From Rhipidocladum racemiflorum (lineage: Eukaryota > Streptophyta > Magnoliopsida > Poales > Poaceae), in contig CM070580.1 of the NCBI GenBank assembly GCA_036346355.1, forward strand, positions 26,393,374 to 26,457,373: a DNA stretch of 64,000 nt. The letters run 5' to 3'. The notes under the pieces are model-generated. The model was given only the letters and a program-made list of their open reading frames with translations. It had not been told where the DNA came from and made no database searches. Position 1 is the first letter of the stretch. Each line of letters starts with the position of its first letter. This document shows, piece by piece, positions 10,225 through 21,429 of this stretch. A program made the position numbers and the translations under genes.

Positions 10225-10800
10225 TTCCACAATTTTGGAGTTAATACTCAACAAAAAAATCAACAACTATCAATTAAAATTCCACGATTTTACAATACAT
10301 CACTGAACCCAAAAAAAATTCAAAAAATGTCAATTTAAATTCTCTAATTTTGTGGTACATCAGTGAATCAAAAAAATTCAAAAAATATCAATTCAAATTG
10401 TCCAATTTTGTGGTACATCACTACATCAGTCAACCAAAATAATTCAAAACTATCAATTCAAACTCCATAATTTAAACTCCATAATTTTTCAGTACATCGT
10501 TCAGCAAAAAAATTTAGTAAACTATCAATTAAAATTTCACTTTTTTGTGTAAATACCATTGATTCAAACTCCACAATTTTACAGTACACCAATCAACAAA
10601 AAATTAGTAAACTGTTGATTAAAATTTCACTTTTTTGTTACTCATCACTGAATCAAAAAAAAATTAAATTATCGACTAAGATTAAATAACTTTGGTACTC
10701 ATCACTGAACAAAATTAATTCTAAAACGATTGATTAATTAGTACACCGGTGAAACAAATGAAAAAATAAATTAAAAACTAAATTAAAAAAATAAATTAGT
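10225..10800. repeat. Degenerate AT-rich tandem array, about 70-bp period
   Basis: Repeated units of the form CAATTTAAATTCCACAATTTTGTGGTACATCACTGAA followed by CAAAAAAATTCAAAAA. Roughly eight decaying copies. Non-coding. Confidence 0.6.
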
Positions 10801-11074
10801 ACACCAGTAAAATTAGTAAATGATGTTCTATTTCGCTCCGAATTATTTTCATGCTATTCATTGGTTGTGAAAAACAAAATTCGATTATAAAAATAACACT
10901 TGAGTTAGCACTAAAAATTTTCGCGGCATATTTTTCGCTATTCTTATTAATATCTAAAAATTTTTCGTGCTATTTTGTAAAAAAAAACGGGGCAACACAA
11001 CTTTAGGGTTGAACTAGCGCTTGTCTAAACTAGGTGTTGCCATCGTATATTTGTTTTGACCATCAAATCTCTAT

Positions 11075-11707
11075 TGGGCTGTTTGGTTGGCTGTATCCAA
11101 AGAGATTTGCATCTGCAGATGCAAAAGATGGTTGTTTGGTTGTCTTCTCATTCAACTCAGTCTGGCTCTACAGATACAAAACATCCCTTTCAGCTTGGCT
11201 CCAGGAAAACGAGAAAATCCACTGTTTCCCCAGAGCCAGGCTCTGCTGAGCTATGCATGCATGCTGACATCAGCATTTACTAGCTAGTTTTCTTCTTTTC
11301 TTCGCTATATCTTTTGATTAACATCTCTGATTAACGAACCGATTTCACCTATGTGTTCCTGATATTTTTTCGAACAAAACTAGACCATACTTGTTATATA
11401 AATTTCAAAAGATTAAAATTTTAATTTTTCAATTTATTAATTTTCTAGAATATATTTTAAAAAATTTTATTTTCGTTTGTGAAATTATTGATTTTCTAGT
11501 ATTTTTAAAATTTATTTCATTCGTCTCTTGAATTTGCCTATGACACATCCATTCCAGTGCAGCCAACCAAACAACATCTCTGTGCAGCATGTCCAACCTC
11601 ATACGACCAACCAAACAACATCTCCTTGCATCCACTCAGCCTGACTCCCACCAACCTGGTTGAGCTTATGCAGCCTGGCTGAGCTGAGAAGGTAACCAAA
11701 CAGCCCA
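11075..11707. mobile_element. MITE-like element, 633 bp, ends TGGGCTGTTTGGTT
   Basis: The left end TGGGCTGTTTGGTTGGC and the right end, read inverted as TGGGCTGTTTGGTTACC, form a 14-bp perfect terminal inverted repeat. Subterminal copies of CAACCAAACAACATCTC and GATGGTTGTTTGGTTG occur on both sides. A target duplication is unclear (TAT/TAT at best), so the superfamily is uncertain. Open frames inside lack known domains. Confidence 0.65.
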
Positions 11708-11937
11708 TATAAGATGCTCGTCGGTTGTTGGGACAGCTAGCACAGGCATAGACTATGTTGAAAAAACGAGAACCCACACAACAAAAAGCAACAGCCCTTC
11801 TCTCTTCCTTGCTCGTAGATGTCACCGCCGGTTCTCTGGCTGCTGCCCACTGCTCGTCTGCTCCTTACTCCTCCGGCTGTTGACTACCGTGACCCTATTC
11901 TTACCACAGCTATGGTTTCTATAGGAGTTCATGTCCT
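11708..11937. other. Unassigned short spacer
   Basis: No gene, repeat or transposon end was recognised between the two flanking MITE-like elements. Confidence 0.5.
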
Positions 11938-11945
11938 CTCGTGAG

Positions 11946-12083
11946 CAGGGGCAAAGCCAGTTCGAGGCATACTTTTTTTGGTAAAACTATAATTTTATTG
12001 ATTTTTAATACATTTTTGTATGGATTTATCGTAGTAGGTCTCGGGCCAAGGCTCCGGTGGCTTTAGGCCTGCCTCCAGCGCGG
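11946..12083. mobile_element. Small MITE-like insertion, 138 bp, with 8-bp target repeat
   Basis: The 8-bp direct repeat CTCGTGAG flanks it (11938-11945 and 12084-12091), hAT-like in length. The left end CAGGGGCAAAGCCAG resembles the CAGGGGTGGATCCAG end of the element at 30357; the right end is weakly matching. No coding capacity. Confidence 0.55.
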
Positions 12084-12243
12084 CTCGTGAGCTCCACTAC
12101 AGATTTTTTGTCCGATTCATCTAATTATGTTCCTCCAAAAAAAATCCAGTTCTAACAAATAATTAATAAAACTTGCAACAAAAAACATTCGGTTGCAACA
12201 AGAATAAATAGAGCTTGCAACATAAAAATCTCGTTGCAAGCTG

Positions 12244-12960
12244 AAATGACCCAAATTTTCAAAAGCTATTTCAAAAAAATGATTTGGATTTTTATTTGCG
12301 TTTTAATTGAATTTGAGAATTTGGTTTGAATCGGTTTTGCTTTGGGCCGGTTTTCTTCGTGTTTTTGGGCCTTCGGCCCATTCCTTCGCCAGCCTGCTCG
12401 GCCCGAGCTGGCCTGGTGCAGCCAGCCCCGTCTCCCCCGCATTCGGCGCCGCCGCCGCTGCCCTCGCGCACCCACCACGCCGCCGCCGCCTGGTCCCCGG
12501 TCTTCCCAATCGCCACGCCATCAAGACGCCTAGCGCACACGTCGCCCCGCACAACGCCGCCGCCGCTGCCGCTCGTCGGTTTTCCCCACTCCGGCTATAA
12601 AAGCCACACAAGACCCCATCCACACTCACCCCGCCTCGCCTCCCCCACGGGTGAGCTCCCCCTCCCCTTCCTTCGCCGCCTCCGGCCGCCACCGCCGCGC
12701 CCGGGGAAACCCTAGGGTTTCCTCCCCCGTCGACTCGGCCAGGCCACGCTCGCCCCCTCCCTCCCCCCTCCCCCCCCCCGTGCGCCGTTCGTGGGCCAGG
12801 CCGGCCCATTACTGTGCGACATGGTTCCATTTTTCCTTTTTTTTGTTTGTTTCGGATTAATTAATTCCGAAAATCCCATTTAATCCCTTTTTAATTCCAG
12901 AAAAACCCAGGAACCCCGCAAATACATTTTTCGAACCGTAATTCTCCCACCAATTCCGTA
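12244..12960 (+). mobile_element. Fragment of an LTR with its own promoter
   Basis: An AT-rich beginning, then a GC-rich stretch with TATA box CGGCTATAAAAGCC near 12593-12606, followed by a CACACAAGACCCC-type start region and AAACCCTAGGGTTT. This layout is that of a grass gypsy LTR on the plus strand. Overlapping Pro/Ala-rich frames on both strands are composition artefacts. It ends at a recombination-like junction with the minus-strand gag remnant near 12945-13025. Confidence 0.45.
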
Positions 12961-12964
12961 AACT

Positions 12965-13485
12965 CATTCCATGCAATATTTTGGGCATCCTCGTGAGCAG
13001 CACAATAATTCTCCCACCAATTCGCTGTTGTACCCTTGAGTTGGTGCGAAGCAAAACGCACACTCTCTACTTCGCACTAGGCCAAGTAGAGCTTTCTCTA
13101 GACTTCCTTGAGCCAGTCATCGGCTTCCAAGGGATCCACAGATCCAGCAAAAGTTGGAGGCCTAGTCCTCATGAACTCTCCGAACTTCGATTGAGGCGGC
13201 TCCACTGCGGCTTGAGCTAGTGCAGCCTGAGGTTGGTTGAGGACATTCTGGGCTAATGCTTGCAAGAGCTGAAGCTGCATTGCCATCATCTGTTCCATAT
13301 TGGGTGGATGAGCCGAGGGTGGAGGTGGTATCGGCTCTTGCTGGGCTGCAGGTGGTTGCACATTCTCTTGTTCATGCTGCTGCTGTTCCACCGATTCTCC
13401 TTCCTGGAAGTGCACTTGTCCACGACCGTGTCCACGGCCTCTACCTCTTCCTCTTCCACGACCACGGCCTCTGCCTGGGTTCTCC
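12965..13485 (-). pseudogene. Ty3-gypsy gag, truncated and stop-interrupted
   Basis: Starting at the ATG near 13485, it encodes an Arg/Gly repeat (GRGRGRG), a Gln/Pro-rich linker and then the gag signature GEFMRTRPPTFAGSVDPLEADDW. Two in-frame stops follow, near 13097 and 13073; the remaining recognisable piece ends NWWENYC near 13000. The rest of gag and all of pol are missing. It belongs with the long LTR to the right (14754-18172), whose primer site it follows. Confidence 0.8.
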
Positions 13486-13726
13486 ATCTGAAATAAGGAT
13501 GGCCAAAGCACCAGGAAAGAGGGAAAAACAAAGATAAGAAACAGGGGACTACACATCCAAAATGATAAAGGCACACAACAGACGGAACACCAGCAAACTC
13601 TTTATTAAATCAAAATAGTTTGATAACGATGGCGGGATCACAACAGCCCAAGGCACGATACAAACCAACACAAGCAATTATTAATCAATCTAGCGAACAA
13701 AATTAAGGCCCTCCAGACTAGAACAT

Positions 13727-14551
13727 CTAGGTGCTCGCGTCACTCTCGAAGACCCGCCGGGACGGGTCCTCCTCCTCCTCCACGCTCCTGCTGCGGGAAG
13801 GGGTAGCTGCTGAAGAAGGTCCTACGCCTCCAGGGGCAGCCAAGAAACTCAAGGAAACCCCCAAAGGCGACTGGCGACGAACTGACTTGCGCGCGGTCTC
13901 CCGAGTCCTTAGGCCACGACGACGCTTTGCTAGCGAAGCATCCGGAGTCAATCCTCTCACAGGCAGATCCTCCGGGACTGGCGCTGGTGCTACTGGCTGT
14001 GCCGCCTGCACAGGGGCTGGTGGTAGAAGAGCAGCTGCCTGCTGAGCCTCCTTCAGCTGGCGTATCTCCTCTCGAGCTGCTGCCAACTTCTGGTACACAT
14101 CCTGGAGCTCGTGGGTAGTGCTGACATACGCCTCGTCCTGGGCTCGGATGAGCGATCCCATATGCACGATCGTCGAATCCGCCTCCTGATTCGTACTCCA
14201 GAACCTGCTGTGGTACCTCCCTTCCTCATGGCACGGAAAAAGGCGGTACGGGGAATCCTCCAGTCTGTCATTGTAGCTGCTGCCCAAGTGGATAATGGCT
14301 TGTCTCGCCGCATCTTGCAGCGCATCTCCCATATTCAGCCTCTCTGAAGTGAAGTAGAAAGGACGATCCTCTACCAAACTCCGGCTCCTGGCGTGCACCA
14401 ACAGCCGAACCTTCCACGTGTTGTAGCCAATGTTAGGCACGGAGGTACAGCGGTACTCTGGCTGGTGGGGAAACTCAAGCTCCTGGAGCATCAAGGACAG
14501 CTCCGCGCAAAAGCCTCCAGCCAGGGACGCAAAGGTGGTGCTAGTCGACAT
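13727..14551 (-). CDS. Additional ORF between LTR and gag of the Ty3-gypsy element, 274 aa
   Basis: An intact reading frame, MSTSTTFASLAGGFCAELSL..., lies between the primer binding site and gag. It has a globular N-terminal half (YRCTSVPNIGYNTWKVRLLV, DALQDAARQAIIHLG), a short coiled coil (about residues 150-190, ELQDVYQKLAAAREEIRQLK), a Pro/Ala linker and a basic, acidic-serine tail. Similar extra ORFs of unknown function precede gag in some grass gypsy elements with very long LTRs. No catalytic motif is visible and function is unknown. It has survived although the downstream gag is broken. Confidence 0.6.
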   Translation of the reverse strand: MSTSTTFASLAGGFCAELSLMLQELEFPHQPEYRCTSVPNIGYNTWKVRLLVHARSRSLVEDRPFYFTSERLNMGDALQDAARQAIIHLGSSYNDRLEDSPYRLFPCHEEGRYHSRFWSTNQEADSTIVHMGSLIRAQDEAYVSTTHELQDVYQKLAAAREEIRQLKEAQQAAALLPPAPVQAAQPVAPAPVPEDLPVRGLTPDASLAKRRRGLRTRETARKSVRRQSPLGVSLSFLAAPGGVGPSSAATPSRSRSVEEEEDPSRRVFESDAST

Positions 14552-14736
14552 CTACAAATTTTGAAACAAGTTGAGATTAGTAACCAAATTTTAAAATAAA
14601 GGATATGATAAGAAGAAGACACTAAGACAGGAGAGGTAGAAGCAGGGAAACTTAAAATTTCACAAGTATGTTTTTATCAAAATATTAGTCCTTAAGGCTT
14701 TTCCACTCTATCTAGGTCACGTCCTACAGTCATCCA

Positions 14737-14749
14737 GGCTCTGATACCA
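14737..14749 (-). other. Primer binding site of the gypsy element
   Basis: On the minus strand TGGTATCAGAGCC follows the LTR end by four bases. This is the common plant retrotransposon primer site complementary to the 3' end of initiator methionine tRNA. Confidence 0.8.
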
Positions 14750-14753
14750 CCGC

Positions 14754-17700
14754 TGTGAGACCCCGGATCAGCTATCCGAAATCTCCTGTGTATTTCCGTA
14801 CTAGTCCCAGATCAGTAGCTAGTACACACAGTCAACAGTGATACGTCATTGCCGAACAAAACGAAATTGTAACGTAAGTATAAAGTATTAGCCACATGGC
14901 TACTTATTACAATACTCGGTCACAAGACCGAAGACATGGCAGCGGAAACAAAACGAAAAGAAGCAAGAACCAAAAACACCACAGGCGACGACAAGACACG
15001 CGACTAGTTCTCCTGGCTATCTTCCTCAAACTCCTCAGCGTAGAACTCACCATCTTCAACGGCGTCCTGATAGTTCTCTGATGACAACAGTTTATGTAGC
15101 ACATGAGTACAAGAGTACTCAGCAAGTCTGGGAAATTATGCACATGTAGGGCTTTCCAAGGAAGGCTTAATATGGTTCTTTTGCATAAAGCCAAGTTTCA
15201 TCAAACCATACTTGCTAATAAGTTTCATAAAGCATATTTTAACAATTCTTTTTAACAATTGAATTATGTAATATTTTAGTGAAGGTTCTATCCACCATCA
15301 CTAGTATAAGGGCCCTACCCGCCACAAGTTTAAAAGATCAAGATTATCCACACATGACTCTATCCGTCATGACATAAAAACATGTTCCATCTACCTGGCT
15401 GGCTCAATCCGCCAATTAATCATCCGAGAGTTCTAACCACTCCCGAATCCCAAAACCTCATTTTATTTTCAAAACCAAAACCAAAGTCTACCAGTATGAA
15501 AGCATTCTTTGCTTTGCCCTTGACCGTAGGCACGGCTATTCGAATAGTTTTAACTCTGCAGAGGTGTACAGCTTTACCCACAAGACATGATCATCTCTTT
15601 AACGCCATGCAATTAACACACTTCCTTTGGTGTGTCGGCAGAGAGATCATGACAAAGCCTTTACAATGTATACGCCTAACCCGACTCTCCCGCTGAGGTT
15701 TCACCGCTGTTAGGGTTCTATCTACCCAGTACAGAAGCCCCCTCTTGCGCCGTGTGGGGAGTACAACTTGCCTCTATCTGGCATCCACATTCCACCAACT
15801 GGCGAGTCTAAGTTAGGTTTCTACAAATTATTTAGCTAGGTCGTACCATGTTAGACATGTGGTAGTACGGTTATGCTTAGAATGGACAGTCATAAGCGTC
15901 AGTCCTTAATTGACTTGGGGTGGTACTTGCACAAACCAAGACCAGTGCTTTATCCGCACCCGCTCGACATTCCATTCCGCCCAAGTCCAAATCATTTTTC
16001 CTTTCCTTTTTATTTTGGAAAAACAGTACCAAAATCTTTATAATAATTTCCAAATCACACTTTAAATCATCATTTTTGTATAATCCCACCCATGGATCAT
16101 TTTCATCAATGTTGGCCCTAAGCAATTCTATCGTACTATTCAACAAAGGTCACCATATAAGGTAAACATGGCATAGAAAAAGTCCTAGGGTTACAATTAA
16201 GCATGGATATCAAGAACAAAGGAGGTAATCGCAAATTGGATTGACTATTCATCTATATTTGACATACATTGATAAGAAATAGCGATGCATGTTTATAAAG
16301 CATTGTAAACACATTTGCAAACATAGGATCAAAATGGGTCAAGGGACTTGCCTTCAGTCGCAGCGAGGGTGTCGTACTCTTGAAGTTCGGCGACGGGGTC
16401 GGCGGACTCGGCGGGATCCTCGGCTACGCGCAAAACGGGACAACAAATAAATAACAAGAAAATAAATAAAATCCAAAAAGTATAAAAGTAGTACTGGCAG
16501 GAAGGTCTTGAATTTAGATGAATTTAGAAATTTGAACGGAGTCAATCGGAGTTCGGACGGAAAAGTTATGAGCGTCCGAAGTTTGAAAAATCATGGAAAT
16601 TGAAAAATCGAGGAATATTCCGGGAATATTCCAGAGCATCTTCTTTTTCTGGTTTTTGGATTAATTTGAGTCTATTACATGTGGGGCCCACATGTCATAC
16701 ACATGGGGCTTCTTCCCCATGGTGCTATGGCCATGGAACAGAGGAAGCCAAAGAGCATGGGGGCGCCGGCGGGATGGGGCTCGGCCGGCGGAGGTGGCAC
16801 TGGGGCCAGGACCGAGAGGGGCGGGAGGCGGGCGGTGGCGCACCCGAGCCACGAGGCAGCGGGGCGGCACGGTGCAGCGGGGTTGGGGGCCTCGCCAACG
16901 GCGGGGAGGCGGCGGCTCGCCGGCGGCGATGCGCGCACGGGTACGAGAAAACAGAGAACGCCCCAAAAATCTGAAAAAATTGGAATTTTGGCAAGAAATT
17001 TGAACATGACCTCACAAATTGATTGATGGAACATCTAGAGTACCTCTAGAAGGACTCAAGGTAGCAAGGAATTGAACCCAAACTCACCGGAGGCGATGAA
17101 ATCGACGAAGAACGAAGATTCAACCGAAGTGATTCAACTCCGAAATTCGACTTCAAACCTTGATGATTCCTAAAATTGATTGAAGGATTAGAATCTAAAC
17201 GTCCATACGAACACAACGAAACAACCGGAGTGGAGATTGACCCACTGGAGAGGAAGATACGACGACGAACGCGAAAAACACGAAAACGGTGTCCTGGCGC
17301 CGGTTTTCTTGATCTAGCGGACGAACGGGTTGGAGATGCTAAAAGAGGATGACACCATCGGGAAGAGCACTCCAACACGGAGATTTGAAGGGTGGTGGTG
17401 CGCCGTTTAGAGAAGAAACGGCCGAGTTAAGAGCACTTAAGCCATTTTCGGTTTTTGGAAGATTGAAGCATTTCCGGCGCGAGTTAGGGATGAAGATCAT
17501 AGGGAATGGAAGGGTCTCGTCCATACGAATCCAACGGATTCGGCCGTTCGCGATTTGGAGCTCTAAATTGAAAGTTATGAGGGATTAATTGAAGGGAGGC
17601 AAGTATGGAAGGATGAACTCCATGCTCTGTATGTTTCATCCCAAGGTTGACGAAGCTTGAATAGTAATCACCACGTGTCACTTCCTCATTGGCCGAGAAT

Positions 17701-18172
17701 TACGCGAAAGATACGCCCTAGAGAAAAATTAGCAAAAATGGTCTAAAAATTCCGGAAAAATTCCTAGAACCATTTTGGAATATTTGGAACCCAATAAAAT
17801 TGGTTTCGCGGAATTTGGATGAAATTTGGAGATTTGAATATTCTAGAGCGAATAGTGAGCATTAAACGAAAGCCGCACGAGATAAAATACCAGAGAGCCT
17901 CCAAAAATCTTGAGAAAATTCCCAAAATGTTTTTAGAATATTTGGGACCTAATGCAATAGGTTCCATGATTTTTGGAGCATTATCGGAGTCGGGTGAAAT
18001 TTCGGGTACTGCCGGGAATCTGGAAATTTGATGTTTCGAATGGAGGGGAAATGAATTCCGATCTTGGACGGGAAAGGATGCCAGGTTAAATTAAACACCA
18101 CGGAAACTCCAAATTTTGAATTTAATTAATTTAAATTAGATTTTTCCAGAAAGCGAAATTGAGGACGTTACA
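14754..18172 (-). mobile_element. 5' LTR of a Ty3-gypsy element, about 3.4 kb
   Basis: On the minus strand it begins TGTAACGTCCTC at 18172 and ends GGGGTCTCACA at 14754, directly before the primer site, so TG...CA ends are present. The length is unusually great and recalls RIRE3/RIRE8-type rice families. GC-rich parts (16740-16940) generate overlapping spurious frames on both strands. The partner LTR and most internal sequence are absent, so the element is a remnant. Confidence 0.72.
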
Positions 18173-18724
18173 TCACACAAGCTTTTGAGTTCTAGATAGA
18201 GAGGGAGGATGGAGAATGTTAAGGGGAGATTCAGAGGGGGGAGGGCATGCAGTTGCAAAGTGCAAGCTTATGAGTTCTAGTCACCAGAGATGATGACGAG
18301 TGGAGAGACAAGAGAAATACCTTAGGAGAAGATAAGAAATGAATGGTGTGGAAGGAAGGGATTTATGGACATAATAAGAGGGGCAGATGGTGGGAGAGAA
18401 GTGGATGAGAATTATATAGTTGGGAAAGCGTCGAATACGCTTTGTTTGCTTCGGACATCAGGAGCATTGCAATTCCCAAAACCTAAAGGTTCTGTCTGGT
18501 TTATAGCTAAATTTTGTTAGAGTAGTGCTTCTTTGTCACCCGTTAATATAAGTTATATAAATTTTAAAGCAAGTGAATGGGTAACTAAGCATCATCTATC
18601 ATTTATTCACCCTTTAATATTTGTAAAATTTTGTGATACTTGGCTATGCTCTAAGTGTCTGTTTGGTTGATTCCTAGCTATGCTCTAGAAGCACCTCCCG
18701 TTTTGTGATACTTGGCTATGCTTT
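18173..18724. other. Intergenic spacer with a scrambled MITE end
   Basis: TTTTGTGATACTTGGCTATGCT occurs at about 18628 and again at about 18703, enclosing TAAGTGTCTGTTTGGTTGATTCCTAGC, an end of the Tourist family also seen at 23535. CTAAAGGTTCTGTCTGG at about 18482 may be the other end. This suggests a decayed MITE. No gene was seen. Confidence 0.4.
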
Positions 18725-18975
18725 GGCCATCTCCAACAGCATTCCTCAAATTTCATTCCCTATATCCTCATATACAGAATTCCCTAAACAGATTCCTTCC
18801 CTATATCTCTTTCCTCTCCAACAGCATTCCCCAAATTTCATTCTCTATTTTGTCACTCCTATATTATAATGATATTTCGTAACCGCCGTATGTGGCACAT
18901 ATATTTTTTAGCGGAAAAAATTTGACCGGCTATTTTTAATTGCAGGAATTTAAAAAATTTATTCAAACGGTCAAC

Positions 18976-19095
18976 GTAACGGCTATATTGTAACGGCTAT
19001 ATTGTAACGGCTATATTTTAACGGCTATATTGTAACGGCTATATTGTAACGGCTATATTTTTTATCTATATTGTAACGGCTATATTTTTAGGCTA
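18976..19095 (+). repeat. 15-bp tandem repeat TAACGGCTATATTG in Harbinger element 2
   Basis: About eight near-perfect units of (G)TAACGGCTATATT lie just before the transposase start, in the region expected to bind transposase or act as leader. Confidence 0.85.
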
Positions 19096-19163
19096 TATAT
19101 ACATAGCCATTTACACTTCCAAGCCTTGCCCATACCTGAATGTTCATTATCTAGTATATCTCA

Positions 19164-20523
19164 ATGAGTCGTCAGAACTTAGTTCATCATTTCCTCTCCG
19201 AAGACTCATCGTCGGATGATGACGATGAATCTCTTCTTACAGTAGCATATCTAGCATAGCAGCAAGATAAGTGTGTGAGTGCTCGACGTCATGGGGGTTC
19301 TATTGTTGGCCATCAATACATACATCGCAATAGAGAGGAAGGGCATGCCAGGCTATACCAAGACTATTTTGCTGATCCTCCGGTCTACGGCCCAGCTTTC
19401 TTTCGGCGGAGGTTTATGATTAGAAATATTTCATTTGTTTGTAATTTCGATTGATCATCTTTTCTATAGCTCATTCTTCTTTTCGGCGCAGGTTTAGAAT
19501 GAGTCGCTATCTATTTCTTCGCATATTGCATGCTATAGAAACCCATGATGATTATTTTGTTCAGAAAAGGAATTGTGCTGGAACTATCGGGTTATCTTCT
19601 TTACAGAAGGTAACTGCAGCATTCCGGATGATAGCTTATGGAGTACCGGCAGATGCTATTGATGATTGTCTACGGATTGCAGAAAGTACCGCCATAGAGA
19701 GTCTTAAAAGGTTTGTGCGAGCTATTATTGTCCTCTTTGGAGATGAGTATTTGAGATCTCCAAATGAGAATGATACTGCTAGATTACTTGCAATCGGTGA
19801 GGAAAGAGGTTTTCCTGGAATGCTAGGAAGCATAGATTGCATGCATTGGAGGTGGAAAAATTGTCCTACAAAGATGGCAAGGCTTGTATATCGGGCATGT
19901 ACACAAGCCAACAATAATTCTAGAAGCCGTTGCTTCACAAGATCTATGGATGTGGCATGCCTTTTTTGGTTTACCAGGATCTCACAATGATATTAATGTT
20001 CTTCACTGCTCCTCTCTTCGCAGCTAGTCAAGGACAAGCGCCGGAAGTGAATTACACTATCAACGGTCACAATTACACAATGGGGTACTATCTTGCAGAT
20101 GGGATATATCCTGCATGGGCAACATTTGTGAAGACAATACCAGCTCCTCACGGGAATAAGAAGAAATATTTCTCCCAAGCTCAAGAGGCAGCTAGGAAGG
20201 ACGTGGAACGAGCCTTTGGAGTTCTGCAATCTCGGTTTGCAATTGTTCAAGGTCCAGCACGTTTCTGGGATCAACAAACACTAAGAGATATCATGACAGC
20301 TTGTGTCATCATGCATAACATGATAGTTGAAGATGAGCGAGATGGAGGACCACTTGACTACAATTACGAAGGAATGGGAGAAACAGTTTCAGTGTCACAC
20401 GAGCATACGCCTGAACTCTTTGAGTTTATTCAAACTCATCAATCCATTCGGAATAGGGAAACTCACCACCAGCTTCAAAACGATCTAGTGGAGCACTTAT
20501 GGCAACGTTATGGAGGGGTGTAA
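19164..20523 (+). pseudogene. PIF-type DDE transposase, stop plus frameshifts
   Basis: ATG at 19164 (MSRQNLVHHFLSEDSSSDD), an in-frame TAG near 19257, then RLYQDYFADPPVYGPAFFRRR. An 80-bp intron (19412-19491, GT/AG) rejoins at FRMSRYLFLRI. DDE motifs: GSIDCMHWRWKNCP (Asp), then in a second frame GLPGSHNDINVL (Asp), then in a third frame DVERAFGVLQSRFAIV (Glu). The frame changes fall near 19870 and 20015-20025. The C-terminal part, from NYTINGHNYTMGYYLADGIYP to the stop at 20523, is well preserved. The protein cannot be made whole, so the copy is non-autonomous now. Confidence 0.85.
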
Positions 20524-20714
20524 TTCAGTAATGTTTCTTATGTATTAATTTATATTTTCTATGTATTGTAATGTATTCAGTCATTCATCTATTGCAAAAC
20601 TAGAATGTTGTGATTTAGAAATCAACCATCAACCAAGATTGCATTGCAATATGTAAGTCCATAACCTCAGGACTGAGGGACAAACTGAATGACCAGAAGC
20701 AAAAGAAACAACCT

Positions 20715-21234
20715 TGGTTCAACCTGACCTATTACATCTTCTAGCTATTATGTCGTTCTGCAAGCTCGTAATATCTTGTTTTTGTGTCTCAGTGCAGCGA
20801 CTTAGATCAATGCCTATAATTCTCTCCTCCTCGACCATTTTCTTGAATTCAAGTTCTTTTTTCTGGAATTCAAGCCTCTCTTTTTCTTACTCAATCTTCT
20901 CTTTTTCTTGCTCAATCTTCTCTTTTTCTTGCTCAATTTTGACTTTTTCTTGCTCAATCTTCACTTGTTCTTGTGCATACAGTCGCTCATATCGCTCATC
21001 TTTCTTCCTCTCTTTTATACCCTCAAGTTCCCTCTTTTCCTTTCTAAAATTTTCTAATGCTTTTTCAGAGAAATTTTTTAATCTTCTATTGTTTGCTTTT
21101 ATTTGGGGACTATCCGTAAGCACTCGTGATGGTTGTGAACCAATTGGACTTTCCTGTAGAGAAGGTTCAGAACCATCCCAATCACGGAGTGCATCCCCTC
21201 CCTCACTCAACAGATTTATATAGAAGCCATCCAT
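20715..21234 (-). pseudogene. Antisense coiled-coil ORF of Harbinger element 2
   Basis: From the ATG at 21234 it reads MDGFYINLLSEGGDALRD, PIGSQPSRVLTDSPQIK, then a charged coiled coil with a 21-bp repeat encoding EQEKVKIEQEKEKI. One repeat has TAA where the others have CAA, giving a stop at 20887. The downstream frame continues ELEFKKMVEEERIIGIDLSR to about 20720, the usual C-terminal motif of Harbinger Myb/SANT proteins. Head and tail of that protein are present, but the Myb/SANT domain expected after RRLKNFSE is missing. I infer an internal deletion plus a nonsense mutation. Confidence 0.6.
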
Positions 21235-21429
21235 AATTTCTATTCTGACAACAACAAAATTTCACAAGTTAACAAACAACATTACAATATCTTAACAAGT
21301 TAACAAACATCATTACAATATCTTAACAAGTCTTAACCAGTCTTAGCAACATTACAACATAAATAACAAGTCTAAACCAGTCTTACCAACATTACATCAT
21401 ACATAACAAGTCTTAACATTAATACAAGA

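Noticed and set aside
12266..12860. Ala/Pro/Gly-rich frames up to 175 codons
   Set aside because: Composition artefact in an LTR-like GC-rich segment with a TATA box on the opposite strand to the longest frame.
16600..17034. Four overlapping frames of about 100-124 codons
   Set aside because: Lie within the 3.4-kb LTR in a GC-rich patch; open on both strands without domains.
18722..18727. Left target duplication of Harbinger element 2
   Set aside because: Left flank is TTT while the right is TAA, so a duplicated site cannot be claimed on that side.
20714..21223. 169-codon Ser/Phe-rich plus-strand frame
   Set aside because: Antisense of the coiled-coil ORF; the minus-strand reading has the family motifs.
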